From Pseudomonas sp. Irchel s3f7 (lineage in GTDB: Bacteria > Pseudomonadota > Gammaproteobacteria > Pseudomonadales > Pseudomonadaceae): 64,000 bases of DNA. The position numbers and the translations under genes are program-made. A model generated the notes under the pieces. The model saw nothing but the letters and a program-made list of their open reading frames with translations, ran no database searches and was not told where the DNA came from. Of this stretch, positions 9,932-20,039 are shown in pieces (within the stretch, counting starts at the first letter, position 1; every line of letters starts with the position of its first letter). Where the stretch lies: assembly GCF_900187615.1 (NCBI RefSeq), contig NZ_FYDO01000002.1:124001-188000 (forward strand). Direction: 5' to 3'.

Positions 9932-11233
9932 TTATTGCAAAGTGTGTTGCTCGATGAATTCCATCGGCTGCAATCCTTCGCGGCTTACCAGTCGATTCAA
10001 CTCGACCCGGGGCAAACGAACGGCCAGCAAACTGATGCCTTCTTCGTCGTGCTCTTCTTTCTGCACCGCACCGAGTTCGAAAAACTGCGCACGCAGTCGA
10101 GCGAATCGTTGCGGCAAGCGCAGGGTACCGATAAACAAATCACTGCCAAGTAACTCGGCAATGGCTTGCTCAAGCAATTCCAGCCCCGAGCCATCACGTG
10201 CCGACAACCAGACCCGCTGGGGTTTGCCGTTTTCGTCGCGCTGGATTTGTGGCTCAACGCCTTCAAGCAAATCGAGTTTGTTATAGACCTCGAGGATCGG
10301 CAAGTCCTGGGCACCAATCTCGCCCAGCACCACCATCACCTGCTCGATCTGCAACATGCGATCCGGTTCGGCCGCATCGATCACGTGCAACAACAGGTCG
10401 GAGTTGCTCGACTCTTCGAGGGTAGACCGAAATGCCTCAACCAGCTTGTGGGGCAAGTGACGAATGAAGCCCACAGTGTCCGCCAGGACAATCGGCCCCA
10501 GGTCGTCCAGTTCCAGACGACGCAAGGTCGGGTCCAGCGTGGCAAACAACTGATCAGCCGCGTACACGTCGGACTTCGTCACGTTGTTGAAGAGCGTGGA
10601 TTTACCGGCGTTGGTGTACCCCACCAGGGATACGGTAGGAATATCCGCACGCGAGCGACCGCGTCGCGACTGCTCGCGCTGGCTGCGTACCTTTTCCAGT
10701 CGGCCCTTGATCTGGCGCAGGCGAACCCGCAGCAAACGGCGGTCGGTTTCCAGCTGGGTTTCACCCGGGCCACGCATGCCGATGCCGCCGCCCTGACGCT
10801 CAAGGTGAGTCCAGCCGCGAACCAGCCGGGTGCTCATGTGGTCAAGCTGGGCCAGTTCGACCTGGAGCTTGCCTTCATGGGTACGGGCGCGCTGGGCGAA
10901 AATATCGAGAATCAGACCGGTACGGTCGATCACGCGACACTCGAAAACACGTTCGAGGTTACGTTCCTGACTGGGCGTGAGGATGTGATTGAAGATCACC
11001 AGATCGGCTTCTTCGGCCTTGACCAGGTCGCGCAGCTCCTCGACCTTGCCGCTGCCGATCAGGAATTTGGCGGTTGGCCGATGACGCGGCACGTTAAAAA
11101 ACGCAACGGTCTCGGCGCCGGCCGAATTAGCCAACTCCTGAAACTCCTGCGGATCTTCGCGCGCCTCAGGGTCCTGTCCATCCAAGTGAACGAGGATGAC
11201 TCGTTCACCACCACCGTGGCGCTCAAAGAACAA
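9932..11233 (-). CDS. hflX: Ribosome-associated GTPase HflX
   Basis: A 433-residue GTPase that binds the 50S subunit and splits stalled ribosomes, mainly under heat or antibiotic stress. It has an N-terminal HflX domain, a glycine-rich segment (GGIGMRGPGETQLE), and a G domain with GYTNAGKST (P-loop), DTVGFIRHLP (switch II) and NKLD. The start is TTG: the protein begins MFFERHGGGER as in homologues, and AGGAG sits six bases before the TTG with no alternative nearby. The gene begins 12 bases after the hfq stop. The Shine-Dalgarno lies in a perfect palindrome, AGGAGTCTCCT. Confidence 0.96.
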   Translation of the reverse strand: MFFERHGGGERVILVHLDGQDPEAREDPQEFQELANSAGAETVAFFNVPRHRPTAKFLIGSGKVEELRDLVKAEEADLVIFNHILTPSQERNLERVFECRVIDRTGLILDIFAQRARTHEGKLQVELAQLDHMSTRLVRGWTHLERQGGGIGMRGPGETQLETDRRLLRVRLRQIKGRLEKVRSQREQSRRGRSRADIPTVSLVGYTNAGKSTLFNNVTKSDVYAADQLFATLDPTLRRLELDDLGPIVLADTVGFIRHLPHKLVEAFRSTLEESSNSDLLLHVIDAAEPDRMLQIEQVMVVLGEIGAQDLPILEVYNKLDLLEGVEPQIQRDENGKPQRVWLSARDGSGLELLEQAIAELLGSDLFIGTLRLPQRFARLRAQFFELGAVQKEEHDEEGISLLAVRLPRVELNRLVSREGLQPMEFIEQHTLQ

Positions 11234-11245
11234 AGGAGACTCCTA

Positions 11246-11506
11246 TCAGGCGTTACCTGGCTCAGCGTCACCTGCTTCGGATTCGGTTGCGCTAGGCAGA
11301 CGAATTGGACGAACCGGCACCACTGTAGAGATAGCGTGTTTGTAAACCATTTGGCTGACGGTGTTTTTCAGCAGGATTACGAACTGGTCGAAAGACTCGA
11401 TCGTGCCTTGCAGTTTGATACCGTTGACCAGGTAGATAGACACCCCAACTTTCTCTTTACGTAAAGTATTCAAGTAAGGGTCTTGTAGCGAATGCCCTTT
11501 TGACAT
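11246..11506 (-). CDS. hfq: RNA chaperone Hfq
   Basis: An 86-residue Sm-like protein that forms hexamers, pairs small RNAs with target mRNAs and, in Pseudomonas, works with Crc in catabolite repression. The Sm1 segment ([23 protein letters not shown]) and Sm2 motif YKHAIST are intact, and the C-terminal tail is short and acidic. The frame could extend three codons upstream, but Met-Ser-Lys-Gly-His-Ser is the universal start and AAGGAG precedes it. It lies between miaA and hflX, the classical arrangement. The Hfq protein often regulates its own operon. Confidence 0.99.
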   Translation of the reverse strand: MSKGHSLQDPYLNTLRKEKVGVSIYLVNGIKLQGTIESFDQFVILLKNTVSQMVYKHAISTVVPVRPIRLPSATESEAGDAEPGNA

Positions 11507-11599
11507 GTGCCGCACTCCTTTAAGGATTCAATATAAAAAATAGGTAATCAGATGGCTTTAGCCGTCACACCCCCAAGGATAGACGGCAATTGCAAGGAC

Positions 11600-12571
11600 T
11601 CACTTCAATATGGAGATGGTCCCAAGGTATTTCAAGGCGCGCGGCAGATTGTCGCAATCCAGGCTGTCCAGCCAGTGTAAATCAGCCCAACTGCGCAGCC
11701 AGGTGAACTGGCGTTTCGCCAACTGGCGCGTGGCAATGATTCCACGCTCCTGCATCTCGGCTGACGTCAGCTTGCCATCCAGGTAGTCCCAGACTTGTCG
11801 GTAACCTACCGCACGTATAGACGGCAACCCGGCATGCAGGTCACTTCTCTTACGCAGGGCTACGACCTCGTCAATGAATCCCTGTTCCAACATTAAAGTG
11901 AATCTTTGTTTAATTCGCTCGTGAAGTACCTGCCGATTTGCCGGAGCAATGGCCAAGTTCGCGACAGTATAGGGCAATTGTTGCCGCCCCGAAGCCGCTG
12001 CTTCAGTACTTTGCGTAGATTGTTTCAAACGCAGCTCAGTCATGCTTTGACCGCTGACACGATAAACTTCCAGCGCTCGACTCAGACGCTGTGGATCGTT
12101 CGGGTGAATACGCGCCGCGGAAACCGGATCGATCAACGCCAACTGATCGTGCAAGGCTTGCCAGCCAAGGCGCGCAGCCTCTTCTTCGATTTGCGCGCGG
12201 ACCTCTGGATCGGCTGCGGGCATTTCTGCCAGGCCTTCGACCAGAGCCTTGTAGTAGAGCATCGTGCCGCCTACAAGCAGCGGAATTTTTCCCCGTGCGG
12301 TGATCTCGGCCATGGCTTCGAGGGCGTCGCGGCGAAAATCCGCAGCCGAATAGCTCTCGGCCGGGTCGAGAATATCGATCAAACGATGGGGATACTGCGC
12401 CAACAGATCTTTGGACGGTTTGGCCGTGCCGATGTCCATGCCTCGGTAAACCAATGCCGAATCGACACTGATCAGCTCGCAAGGCAGGACCTTGGTCAGT
12501 TCGATTGCCAGGTCGGTCTTGCCGGCGGCGGTCGGGCCCATCAGGAAAATCGCAGGTGGGAGCTGGCTCAT
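11600..12571 (-). CDS. miaA: tRNA dimethylallyltransferase
   Basis: A 323-residue enzyme that transfers a dimethylallyl group to N6 of A37 in tRNAs reading UNN codons, the first step to ms2i6A. P-loop GPTAAGKT is at residues 12-19, followed by [16 protein letters not shown], which contacts the substrate. The open frame extends 25 codons further into mutL, but the ATG chosen shares one base with the mutL stop (TGATG) and matches homologue starts. Translational coupling to mutL is expected. A 93-base gap to hfq may hold an additional promoter, as is known for this operon in enterobacteria. Confidence 0.98.
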   Translation of the reverse strand: MSQLPPAIFLMGPTAAGKTDLAIELTKVLPCELISVDSALVYRGMDIGTAKPSKDLLAQYPHRLIDILDPAESYSAADFRRDALEAMAEITARGKIPLLVGGTMLYYKALVEGLAEMPAADPEVRAQIEEEAARLGWQALHDQLALIDPVSAARIHPNDPQRLSRALEVYRVSGQSMTELRLKQSTQSTEAAASGRQQLPYTVANLAIAPANRQVLHERIKQRFTLMLEQGFIDEVVALRKRSDLHAGLPSIRAVGYRQVWDYLDGKLTSAEMQERGIIATRQLAKRQFTWLRSWADLHWLDSLDCDNLPRALKYLGTISILK

Positions 12572-14481
12572 CAACGACCGCGCAAGAACAGTTTGTCCAG
12601 ATCGTCCAGGCCCAATTGGGTCCAGGTCGGTCGGCCATGGTTGCATTGACCGCTGCGCTCGGTGTTTTCCATGTCACGCAGCAGACCGTTCATTTCCGGC
12701 AAGGCCAGGCGTCGATTCGCCCGAACCGCGCCGTGGCAGGCCATGGTCCCGAGCAATTCGTTGATGTGCGCCTGAATGCGATCGCTGGTGCCGTACTCCA
12801 TCAGGTCAGCCAACACATCCGCGACCAGTCGGTTGGCTTCGGCCTGCTTGAGCAGCGCAGGGATCTGCCGGATCGCCAGGGTTTCCGGCCCCAGTCGTTG
12901 TAATTCAAAGCCCAGGCGCTGGAACCAGGCGACGTGTTCCTCGGCGCAGTCGGCTTCGCGCTGACTGACCGCCAGGGACTCCGGCACCAACAGCGGCTGG
13001 CCGCTCAGGCCTTCGCTCGCCATGGCAACCTTGAGGCGTTCATACATGATGCGCTCGTGGGCGGCATGCATGTCCACCAACACCAGGCCCTGGGCATTTT
13101 CCGAAAGAATGTAGATACCCTTGAGTTGTGCCAGCGCATAACCCAGCGGCGGGATGTCGTCTTGCCCTGCCGGCAGCGCGACCGCGTTGGCTTCTGGCAA
13201 CGGCGCAAAAAACTCGCGATACGCCGCCTGCGCTTCAGCCGCCGGAACAGCCGACTGCTGACGCGGGGTGTATTGGTATTGATAACCGGCACCCGCACCG
13301 GTACCGGCCGGTGCATTGAACGACGGCTGAGCCTGAGGCTGCTCCAGCAGCGCATTGGCTGCCAGACGCATTTCGCCCTGAGGACCGAACTCGCCCGCAT
13401 CAAGCCCGGTGGGCCGGACAATCGCCGTTGCCACCGGAGCTGCCAGATGATCGTCCGGCCGCACATCGCCCAAGGCACGGTGCAAGGTGCCGTAAAGGAA
13501 ATCGTGAACCATGCGCCCCTCACGGAACCGCACTTCGTGCTTGGTCGGGTGCACGTTGACGTCGACGCCTGTCGGATCGACCTCGAAAAACAGCACAAAG
13601 GTCGGATGCCGACCATTGAACAGTACGTCGCGATAAGCCTGGCGTACCGCGTGGGCCACCAGTTTGTCGCGCACGGCACGGCCGTTGACGAAGAAATACT
13701 GCAAATCCGCCTGGCTGCGGTTGAACGTCGGCAAACCGACCCAGCCCCACAGGTGCAAGCCGTTGCGCTCGATTTCAATCGGCAGCGCCTGCTCCAGGAA
13801 ACCCGGGCCACAGATTGCCGCCACACGCCGGGCACGGGCCGCATCATCATGGGCCTCATGCAGGCTGAGGATAGTCTTGCCGTTGTGGCGTAGATGGAAC
13901 GCCACATCGAAACGCGCCAAGGCCAGACGCCTGATCACTTCTTGCAGGTGATCGAATTCGGTTTTTTCGGTCTTGAGAAACTTGCGCCGAGCCGGGGTGT
14001 TGAAGAACAGGTCGCGCACTTCCACCGAGGTACCCACCGGATGGGCCGCGGGCTGCACACGCGGCACCATGTCACGGCCCTCGGTTTCCACCTGCCAGGC
14101 CTGATCGGCGTCGCGGGTGCGGGAGGTCAGGGTCAGGCGCGCAACGGAGCTGATCGACGCCAGTGCCTCTCCCCGGAAGCCCAGACTCATGACTTGCTCA
14201 AGGTCTTCCAGGTTGCGAATCTTGCTGGTGGCGTGACGCGCCAAGGCCAGTGGCAGGTCGTCGGCGGAAATGCCGCTGCCGTCGTCACGAACCCGCAGCA
14301 GCTTGACGCCGCCCTGCTCCACATCGACATCGATGCGTCTGGCGCCGGAGTCAAGGCTGTTTTCCAACAGTTCCTTGATCACCGAAGCCGGGCGCTCAAC
14401 CACCTCACCCGCGGCAATCTGGTTCGCCAGGCGCGGGCTGAGCAGCTCGATGCGAGCGCTGCTGTTCACCACCTCATTCAT
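12571..14481 (-). CDS. mutL: DNA mismatch repair protein MutL
   Basis: A 636-residue GHKL ATPase that links MutS mismatch recognition to downstream repair. The N-terminal ATPase is complete: [16 protein letters not shown], and the lid [11 protein letters not shown] variable Pro/Ala/Gln-rich linker (about residues 350-430) leads to a C-terminal dimerisation domain with QPLLVPE and ACHGAVRAN. Pseudomonas lacks MutH; MutL in such species is normally an endonuclease, so the C-terminal metal motif is worth checking. Its ATG overlaps the amiB stop by four bases (ATGA). Confidence 0.98.
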   Translation of the reverse strand: MNEVVNSSARIELLSPRLANQIAAGEVVERPASVIKELLENSLDSGARRIDVDVEQGGVKLLRVRDDGSGISADDLPLALARHATSKIRNLEDLEQVMSLGFRGEALASISSVARLTLTSRTRDADQAWQVETEGRDMVPRVQPAAHPVGTSVEVRDLFFNTPARRKFLKTEKTEFDHLQEVIRRLALARFDVAFHLRHNGKTILSLHEAHDDAARARRVAAICGPGFLEQALPIEIERNGLHLWGWVGLPTFNRSQADLQYFFVNGRAVRDKLVAHAVRQAYRDVLFNGRHPTFVLFFEVDPTGVDVNVHPTKHEVRFREGRMVHDFLYGTLHRALGDVRPDDHLAAPVATAIVRPTGLDAGEFGPQGEMRLAANALLEQPQAQPSFNAPAGTGAGAGYQYQYTPRQQSAVPAAEAQAAYREFFAPLPEANAVALPAGQDDIPPLGYALAQLKGIYILSENAQGLVLVDMHAAHERIMYERLKVAMASEGLSGQPLLVPESLAVSQREADCAEEHVAWFQRLGFELQRLGPETLAIRQIPALLKQAEANRLVADVLADLMEYGTSDRIQAHINELLGTMACHGAVRANRRLALPEMNGLLRDMENTERSGQCNHGRPTWTQLGLDDLDKLFLRGR

Positions 14482-15908
14482 TCTTTGGCCGCCAGTTCGG
14501 TGCCTGGAATGGTCAAGTGTTGACCCACCTTGAGTTCATCACCCGATAGTTTGTTGGCGCTGCGCAAGATGGCCGGCGAAACCTGGTAACGCACGGCAAT
14601 CATCGCCAATGTCTCGCCCGGGTTTACCCGATGGTCACGAGGACCCTGGGCGATTTTGCCGGAATCACGCAGCCAGGCAATGTAAGTGCCCGGTGGCGGG
14701 TTCTGCTGGAAGAACTGGCGCACGCCGCTGCTGATGGAACGCGCCAGCGCCTGCTGGTGACCCGACGCTGCGAGCTTGGACGCTTCGTTGGCGTTGGAGA
14801 TAAACCCGGTTTCCACGAGAATCGACGGAATATCCGGCGATTTCAGTACCATGAACCCGGCTTGCTCAACGCGTTGTTTGTGCAATGGCGTGACGCGGCC
14901 AATGTTGCTCAAGACTTTCTGGCCGACGTTCAGGCTGGACGTCAGGGACGCCGTCATCGACAAATCGAGCAATACGCCTGCGAGCATGCGGTCTTTGTCA
15001 TCGAGGCTGACGTTGCCGGCACCACCGATCAAGTCGGAACGGTTTTCACTGTCGGCCAGCCAACGGGCAGTTTCCGAAGTCGCGCCACGATCCGACAAAG
15101 CGAACACCGAGGCACCGAACGCGGCAGCCGAAGGTGCAGCGTCAGCGTGGATCGAGACGAACAGGTCGGCGCCCTTCTTGCGGGCGATTTCGGTTCGGCC
15201 ACGCAATGGAATGAAGTAGTCACCGGTACGGGTCAGTTCGGCGCGGAAGCCTTTCATGCCGTTGACCTGACGCTGCGTTTCGCGAGCAATCTGCAACACC
15301 ACGTCTTTTTCGCGCTGACCGCGAGAGCCGGAAGCACCCGGGTCTTCACCGCCATGACCGGCATCGATCACCACAACGATGTCGCGCTTGCCTGCCGGGG
15401 CCGGCGGCAACTTGATTTCAGGTTTTGTCGGCGTGACCGGTACAGCCGGCACCGTGGCGACCGACGGCGTCGGCGCTGGAGGCGGCGCGGCATCGGCCGG
15501 ATTATCGAACAAGTCGACCACCAGTCGGTTGCCGTACTGAGCATTTGGCGCCAGGGAGAAGCTTTTCGGCGTGACCGCTTTTTTCAGGTCGATGACCACA
15601 CGCAAATCCGTCGGCGTGCGTTGGGCCGAGCGCATGGCGGTGATCGGGGTGTTCGAGGTGTTGACGTTCAGCGGCGCGCCGAGGGTCGCACCATTGATGT
15701 CGATGACCAGGCGGTCCGGGGCCGTCAGGGTAAAGACGCTGTGCTGCACCGGGCCGGTCAGGTCAAACACCAGTCGTGTGTTGTCCGGCGCCCGCCACAG
15801 GCGAACGCTGTTGACCTTCGAATCGGCCACAGCGTCGACGGTCACCGCCAAAAACAACATTCCTACGGCAGCCACCAACGCGCGAAAGCGCATACCTAAC
15901 CCCATCAT
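14478..15908 (-). CDS. amiB: N-acetylmuramoyl-L-alanine amidase AmiB
   Basis: A 476-residue periplasmic amidase that cuts the bond between MurNAc and L-Ala to separate daughter cells. Order: a signal peptide (about residues 1-28), an N-terminal AMIN domain for septal targeting (about 30-130), a Pro/Ala linker, a zinc Amidase_3 domain beginning [14 protein letters not shown] and containing LVETGFISN, and a C-terminal LysM motif ([14 protein letters not shown]). Three possible starts exist (Met1, Met2, Met6); I keep the first, whose ATG directly follows the tsaE stop (TAGATG). The Met6 start has GGGG six bases upstream and is equally plausible. Confidence 0.95.
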   Translation of the reverse strand: MMGLGMRFRALVAAVGMLFLAVTVDAVADSKVNSVRLWRAPDNTRLVFDLTGPVQHSVFTLTAPDRLVIDINGATLGAPLNVNTSNTPITAMRSAQRTPTDLRVVIDLKKAVTPKSFSLAPNAQYGNRLVVDLFDNPADAAPPPAPTPSVATVPAVPVTPTKPEIKLPPAPAGKRDIVVVIDAGHGGEDPGASGSRGQREKDVVLQIARETQRQVNGMKGFRAELTRTGDYFIPLRGRTEIARKKGADLFVSIHADAAPSAAAFGASVFALSDRGATSETARWLADSENRSDLIGGAGNVSLDDKDRMLAGVLLDLSMTASLTSSLNVGQKVLSNIGRVTPLHKQRVEQAGFMVLKSPDIPSILVETGFISNANEASKLAASGHQQALARSISSGVRQFFQQNPPPGTYIAWLRDSGKIAQGPRDHRVNPGETLAMIAVRYQVSPAILRSANKLSGDELKVGQHLTIPGTELAAKE

Positions 15909-16379
15909 CTAATTGGATTCCAATGCCAAAGCGGCACACCAGATCTCGCCACGCGAGCCCTGGGATAAAATTTTCAGCGAACGTCCGCTGTCTTGCGGGC
16001 TAATGGTAATGGTCAGGTCGGGCTTTGGCAAAAAGCCTGCACCCTTATCGGGCCACTCGATCAGGCACAAGGCATCATCCTCGAAGTAGTCGCGGATGCC
16101 GAGATATTCCAGCTCTTCCGGATCGACCAGTCGATACAGATCAAAATGGAAGGCGCGAATGTCGCCGATCTCGTAGGGCTCCACCAAGGTAAACGTCGGA
16201 CTTTTTACCGCCCCGACATGCCCCAGCCCGCGAATAATGCCCCGGGACAGCGTGGTTTTCCCCATCCCCAGGTTGCCCTCGAGGAAGATCAGGCCGTGGC
16301 CTTCGGTGATACGGGCAATACGCGCGCCAAAGTCGCTCATGGCCTGTTCATCGGCCAGGTACAGGGTTACTTCAGACAC
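15909..16379 (-). CDS. tsaE: tRNA threonylcarbamoyladenosine biosynthesis ATPase TsaE
   Basis: A 156-residue ATPase (YjeE family) that works with TsaB and TsaD to load threonylcarbamoyl onto A37 of ANN-decoding tRNAs. P-loop GNLGMGKT lies at residues 35-42. SPTFTLVEPY, the FHFDLYR motif and a late IEWPDKG segment are family signatures. It overlaps nnr by 13 bases and ends against amiB, so all three belong to one transcription unit. Confidence 0.96.
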   Translation of the reverse strand: MSEVTLYLADEQAMSDFGARIARITEGHGLIFLEGNLGMGKTTLSRGIIRGLGHVGAVKSPTFTLVEPYEIGDIRAFHFDLYRLVDPEELEYLGIRDYFEDDALCLIEWPDKGAGFLPKPDLTITISPQDSGRSLKILSQGSRGEIWCAALALESN

Positions 16380-17866
16380 GGTGCTTGCTCCTCCAACAAC
16401 TGACGAATGGCTGGAATCAGATCACTGGCCGCCAGCCCACGGCCCGATTTACCTTGTTGCTCACCGGCATTGGCGTGCAGCCAGACCGCCAGACAGGCCG
16501 CGTCGAACGCTTCCATGCCTTGGGCCAACAGTGCGCCGACCAGCCCGGCCAGCACATCGCCCAAACCCGCAGTGGCCATGGCCGGGTGGCCTTGATGACA
16601 CAGCGCGAGCCGCCCGTCGGGATGGGCGATCAGGCTGCCGGCACCCTTCAAAATCACGACCGCTGTATATTTTTTGCTCAGCGCATGGGCCGCCGCCGGG
16701 CGATTGGCTTGCACTTCGGCCGTGCTGGTCCCGAGCAACCGCGCGGCTTCACCCGGATGCGGGGTGATCACGCAATCCTTGGGCAGACTGACACGCTCCG
16801 CAGCCAACAGATTCAACGCATCGGCGTCCCATACTTGCGGTAGCGGGGCGTTGGCGGCCGCCGACAGCAGACTGCGCCCCCAGGCAGCTTGCCCCAGGCC
16901 AGGCCCGGCGACCAATACGGAAACTTTTTGAAGCAATCCCATCAACTGATTCGCCGACGAAGTGCCCAGCACCATCGTTTCGGGAATCCTGGTCAACACA
17001 GCCGAGACGTGTTCACTACGGGTCGCCACCGACACCATACCGGCACCGCTGCGCAGCGCACTTTGCGCACTCAGCAAAATCGCGCCACCGAAACCACGAT
17101 CACCGCCAATCAGCAACACATGGCCGAACGTGCCTTTGTGGGCCGTCGGCGCCCGGGAAGGCAGGCGCGGCAGGTTGCCGGCCGACAGGCGCCGGGCACT
17201 GCTCGGCGTTCCCAGCAGTAGCTGAGGGTCGGCGTGCAAGTCATTGAATACCAGCTCACCCACGACATCCGCGGCATCGCCAGTGAGCATCCCCAATTTC
17301 AAACCGATGAACGTGACCGTCAGATCGGCCCGCACTGCGCAACCGAGAATGCGGCCCGTATCGGTGCACAGCCCGGAAGGAATATCCACCGCAGCCACCG
17401 GCAGTTCGCTGGCATTGATCGAGGCAATGGCACAAGCGTACGGATCGCGCACATCGCCAGTCAGGCCAGTGCCAAGCAGTGCATCCACCACGATGCCACG
17501 CAATTCGGACTGCGCCGCCCAGGACTCAATGGACACCTTTTCGGACACTGCCTCGGCATGGGCCAACGCTGCATCGCCTTGCAAGCGCTGTGGATCGCCG
17601 ACCGCCAGCACCCGGACTGACCACCCGGCCCGCTGAGCCAGCACCGCCACCAGATAGCCGTCCCCGGCATTGTTGCCGTGACCGGTCAGCACGCTCAGTT
17701 CGCTCGCTGTCGGCCACTGGCGCACCAGCGCCCGCCACATCGCCCGGGCCGCACGCTGCATCAATTCGAAGCCCGGAGTACCGGCCGCGATCAGGCTCGC
17801 ATCGAGCGCTCGCACCTGCGCAGCGCTGTACAGCGCGTCGGGTAATTCATCTTTAGTGTGCGGCAT
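16367..17866 (-). CDS. nnr: Bifunctional NAD(P)H-hydrate epimerase / ADP-dependent dehydratase
   Basis: A 499-residue repair enzyme. The N-terminal YjeF_N half (GHGNNAGDGYLVA) epimerises damaged NAD(P)H hydrates. The C-terminal ribokinase-like half (VLAGPGLGQ, and late AGLGDVLAGLVGALLAQG with the catalytic Asp) dehydrates the S form using ADP. The open frame continues far upstream, but that extension is antisense to queG and has no coding character. The ATG at 17864-17866 gives the usual start MPHTKDELP. It is the first gene of the long minus-strand unit and is divergent from queG across 63 bases. Confidence 0.95.
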   Translation of the reverse strand: MPHTKDELPDALYSAAQVRALDASLIAAGTPGFELMQRAARAMWRALVRQWPTASELSVLTGHGNNAGDGYLVAVLAQRAGWSVRVLAVGDPQRLQGDAALAHAEAVSEKVSIESWAAQSELRGIVVDALLGTGLTGDVRDPYACAIASINASELPVAAVDIPSGLCTDTGRILGCAVRADLTVTFIGLKLGMLTGDAADVVGELVFNDLHADPQLLLGTPSSARRLSAGNLPRLPSRAPTAHKGTFGHVLLIGGDRGFGGAILLSAQSALRSGAGMVSVATRSEHVSAVLTRIPETMVLGTSSANQLMGLLQKVSVLVAGPGLGQAAWGRSLLSAAANAPLPQVWDADALNLLAAERVSLPKDCVITPHPGEAARLLGTSTAEVQANRPAAAHALSKKYTAVVILKGAGSLIAHPDGRLALCHQGHPAMATAGLGDVLAGLVGALLAQGMEAFDAACLAVWLHANAGEQQGKSGRGLAASDLIPAIRQLLEEQAPCLK

Positions 17867-17929
17867 GCGTCTATGGGCTCCGATGTCTGGCAGAATTATA
17901 CGCACCTCAGCTCCGGTTTCTCTCGCCTC

Positions 17930-19000
17930 ATGCCCGCAATTACCCCAGACCTGCCCGCCCTCGCCCAATCCATCAAGGATTGGGGCCGTGAGCTGGGTTT
18001 CCAGCAAGTCGGCATCAGCGGCCTCGACCTGGCCGAGCATGAGCAGCACCTGGAGCGCTGGCTCGCCGCTGGCTACCACGGCGAAATGGACTATATGGGC
18101 GCCCACGGCAGCAAACGCTCGCACCCCGAAGAACTGGTGCCCGGCACGTTGCGCGTGGTTTCGCTGCGCATGGACTACCTGGCTGGCGACACCCAAATGG
18201 CGAAAGTGCTGGCTCAACCGGAAAAGGCCTACGTCTCGCGTTATGCCCTGGGCCGCGACTATCACAAGCTAATCCGTAAGCGCGTGCAACAATTGGCAGA
18301 AAAAATTCAGGCGCAGATCGGTCCGTTTGGCTACCGCGCCTTCGTTGACAGTGCGCCGGTGCTGGAAAAAGCCATCGCCGAACAGGCGGGCCTCGGCTGG
18401 ATCGGTAAAAACACCCTGGTCTTGAACCGCAAGGCCGGCAGCTATTTTTTCCTCGCCGAACTGTTCGTCGACTTACCGCTGCCGGTGGACCCACCCCACA
18501 CCACCGAACACTGCGGTCGCTGCAGCGCGTGCCTCGACATCTGCCCGACCAACGCCTTCGTCGGCCCTTACGTGCTCGACGCCCGGCGTTGCATTTCCTA
18601 CCTGACCATCGAATTGAAAGGTGCCATTCCCGAAGATCTGCGGCCGCTGATCGGTAACCGGGTGTTTGGTTGCGATGACTGCCAGATCGTCTGCCCGTGG
18701 AACCGTTTCGCCCGACCGACCGATGAAAGCGATTTCAAGCCACGGCACAACCTGGACAACGCGCAGTTGGCGGATCTGTTCATGTGGGATGAAGAGAAGT
18801 TCCTGAGCAGCACCGAAGGTTCGCCGCTGCGCCGGACGGGTTATGAAAACTGGTTGCGCAACCTGGCGGTGGGCTTGGGAAATGCGCCTTCAACGATTCC
18901 GGTGCTGGAAGCGCTGAAGGCGCGACGGGACTCTCCGTCGCAGGTGGTTAGAGAGCATGTGGAGTGGGCGCTGAAGCAGCATGCATTGCGTGAAGTTTAG
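17930..19000 (+). CDS. queG: Epoxyqueuosine reductase
   Basis: A 356-residue cobalamin-dependent iron-sulfur enzyme that reduces epoxyqueuosine to queuosine in tRNA, the last step of the Q pathway. Two 4Fe-4S cluster motifs are visible: CGRCSACLDICP and CDDCQIVCP. The N-terminal half holds the B12-binding and DUF1730 region. The frame runs 24 codons upstream, but the start at MPAITPDLPAL is the usual one and leaves room for promoters in the divergent gap with nnr. Its 3' end converges with the Rhs-toxin frame, 33 bases away, with no clear terminator between. Confidence 0.96.
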   Translation: MPAITPDLPALAQSIKDWGRELGFQQVGISGLDLAEHEQHLERWLAAGYHGEMDYMGAHGSKRSHPEELVPGTLRVVSLRMDYLAGDTQMAKVLAQPEKAYVSRYALGRDYHKLIRKRVQQLAEKIQAQIGPFGYRAFVDSAPVLEKAIAEQAGLGWIGKNTLVLNRKAGSYFFLAELFVDLPLPVDPPHTTEHCGRCSACLDICPTNAFVGPYVLDARRCISYLTIELKGAIPEDLRPLIGNRVFGCDDCQIVCPWNRFARPTDESDFKPRHNLDNAQLADLFMWDEEKFLSSTEGSPLRRTGYENWLRNLAVGLGNAPSTIPVLEALKARRDSPSQVVREHVEWALKQHALREV

Positions 19001-19033
19001 CGCCTGTTGCTCGTCACCCTGCCAGTCCGACTT

Positions 19034-20039
19034 TTACCATTGAGGATCGTGCCCTCCTATCTGCTTTATGACCACTCTCATTTCAGTTCTGTATTCCAGA
19101 AAAAAAACGCGATCGAATCCACCCAGGCGTGCATGGACATGAGCGGGCTCGGAAATCAGCGTCGGGACTTCCTTGGCCTTTTTCGCGGCACTCACGGCAG
19201 CCTGGTTTTGCGCCTTGATGTCACTGACAATCCGGTTGTAACCGCTGTAACCCGGATACGGGTCGTAACTGTTGCCCAAATGAGCTCTTGACGACTCATG
19301 GGGGCTCATACCGCTCTCTATCCCACTTTTGAAATCAGCAAATTTGCCACGGGCAACATTTCCGGGTTTTCCGTTCGGCGTTAAATCGCTTCCACCAATC
19401 TCATCAATCAGTGTCCACCTCTCAGGCCGAGCCGCTTGTGCAGAGGTGGACGGTGCTTGCGAACCCCGACCTGCGCCCTTTGCGCTTTTTGCTGAACTTC
19501 GTCCACCGCCAGCAAGGGCCCCAGGTCGATAGCCGAATTGAGAAACTCTGGTAGGGGGAGAAGTGAGTAACTTACTCCCCCACTGGGTGAATGCCTTACT
19601 GGCCGCGAGCCCACCTGAGGTGAAAGCGCCCAGCCCGGTCCAGACACTGACCCAGCCCAACACTTCTCCCACGACGGAGGATGGCATCACCTCCGTTGCA
19701 ACCATGCCGGCGATCCCGGTCAAAGCAGAAACCGTACCCAGTCCAATCCCGAGAATGGCAAGTGGTGTCGCGGCGCCGAAAGTGGCAAAGCTGGCTACTA
19801 CCCCCACGATAGACAGAGCAATACCCAGAATGCTCTGCCAGGAAAAGTGACCTGTGGGATCGATACGATTGATCGGATCACTCAGGCAATATGCGTAGGG
19901 ATTCAACCCCCCGGCACCGAAGGGACTCAAGCTGTCCGGACTATGAAAGCGCATCAAGGCTGGACTGTAAGCGCGATATCCATTTCCCAATAGATACAAC
20001 CCTGTCAGCGGATCAAACGGTTCTGCAACAGGTGTTTTT
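19034..20039 (-). pseudogene. Rhs-core tip with C-terminal toxin-like domain, out of frame with upstream gene
   Basis: About 335 codons with no start codon or ribosome site of their own. They begin KTPVAEPFDPLTG, then LYLLGNGYRAYSPALMRF, and end the Rhs-associated core at NRIDPTGH (around 19847-19861). After the core come a Gly/Ala-rich hydrophobic stretch, a Ser/Gly linker, and about 125 residues starting RPERWTLIDEIGG and ending VIKQIGGHDPQW. This is the layout of polymorphic toxins, where the variable tip after DPxGH is the toxin. The upstream part of this frame is arginine-rich shadow of the DUF6543 gene, so the true coding begins exactly where that gene's frame ends. Most likely it is the 3' part of one gene split by a one-base frameshift in a run of five A (20035-20039). 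The toxin family is not recognised. Confidence 0.7.

Noticed and set aside
20035..20039. Programmed -1 ribosomal frameshift joining DUF6543 and the Rhs tip
   Set aside because: The run reads CAA AAA CAC in the first frame, not the X XXY YYZ register of a classical slippery heptamer, and I see no obvious stimulatory stem just downstream. A mutation or sequencing indel is simpler.
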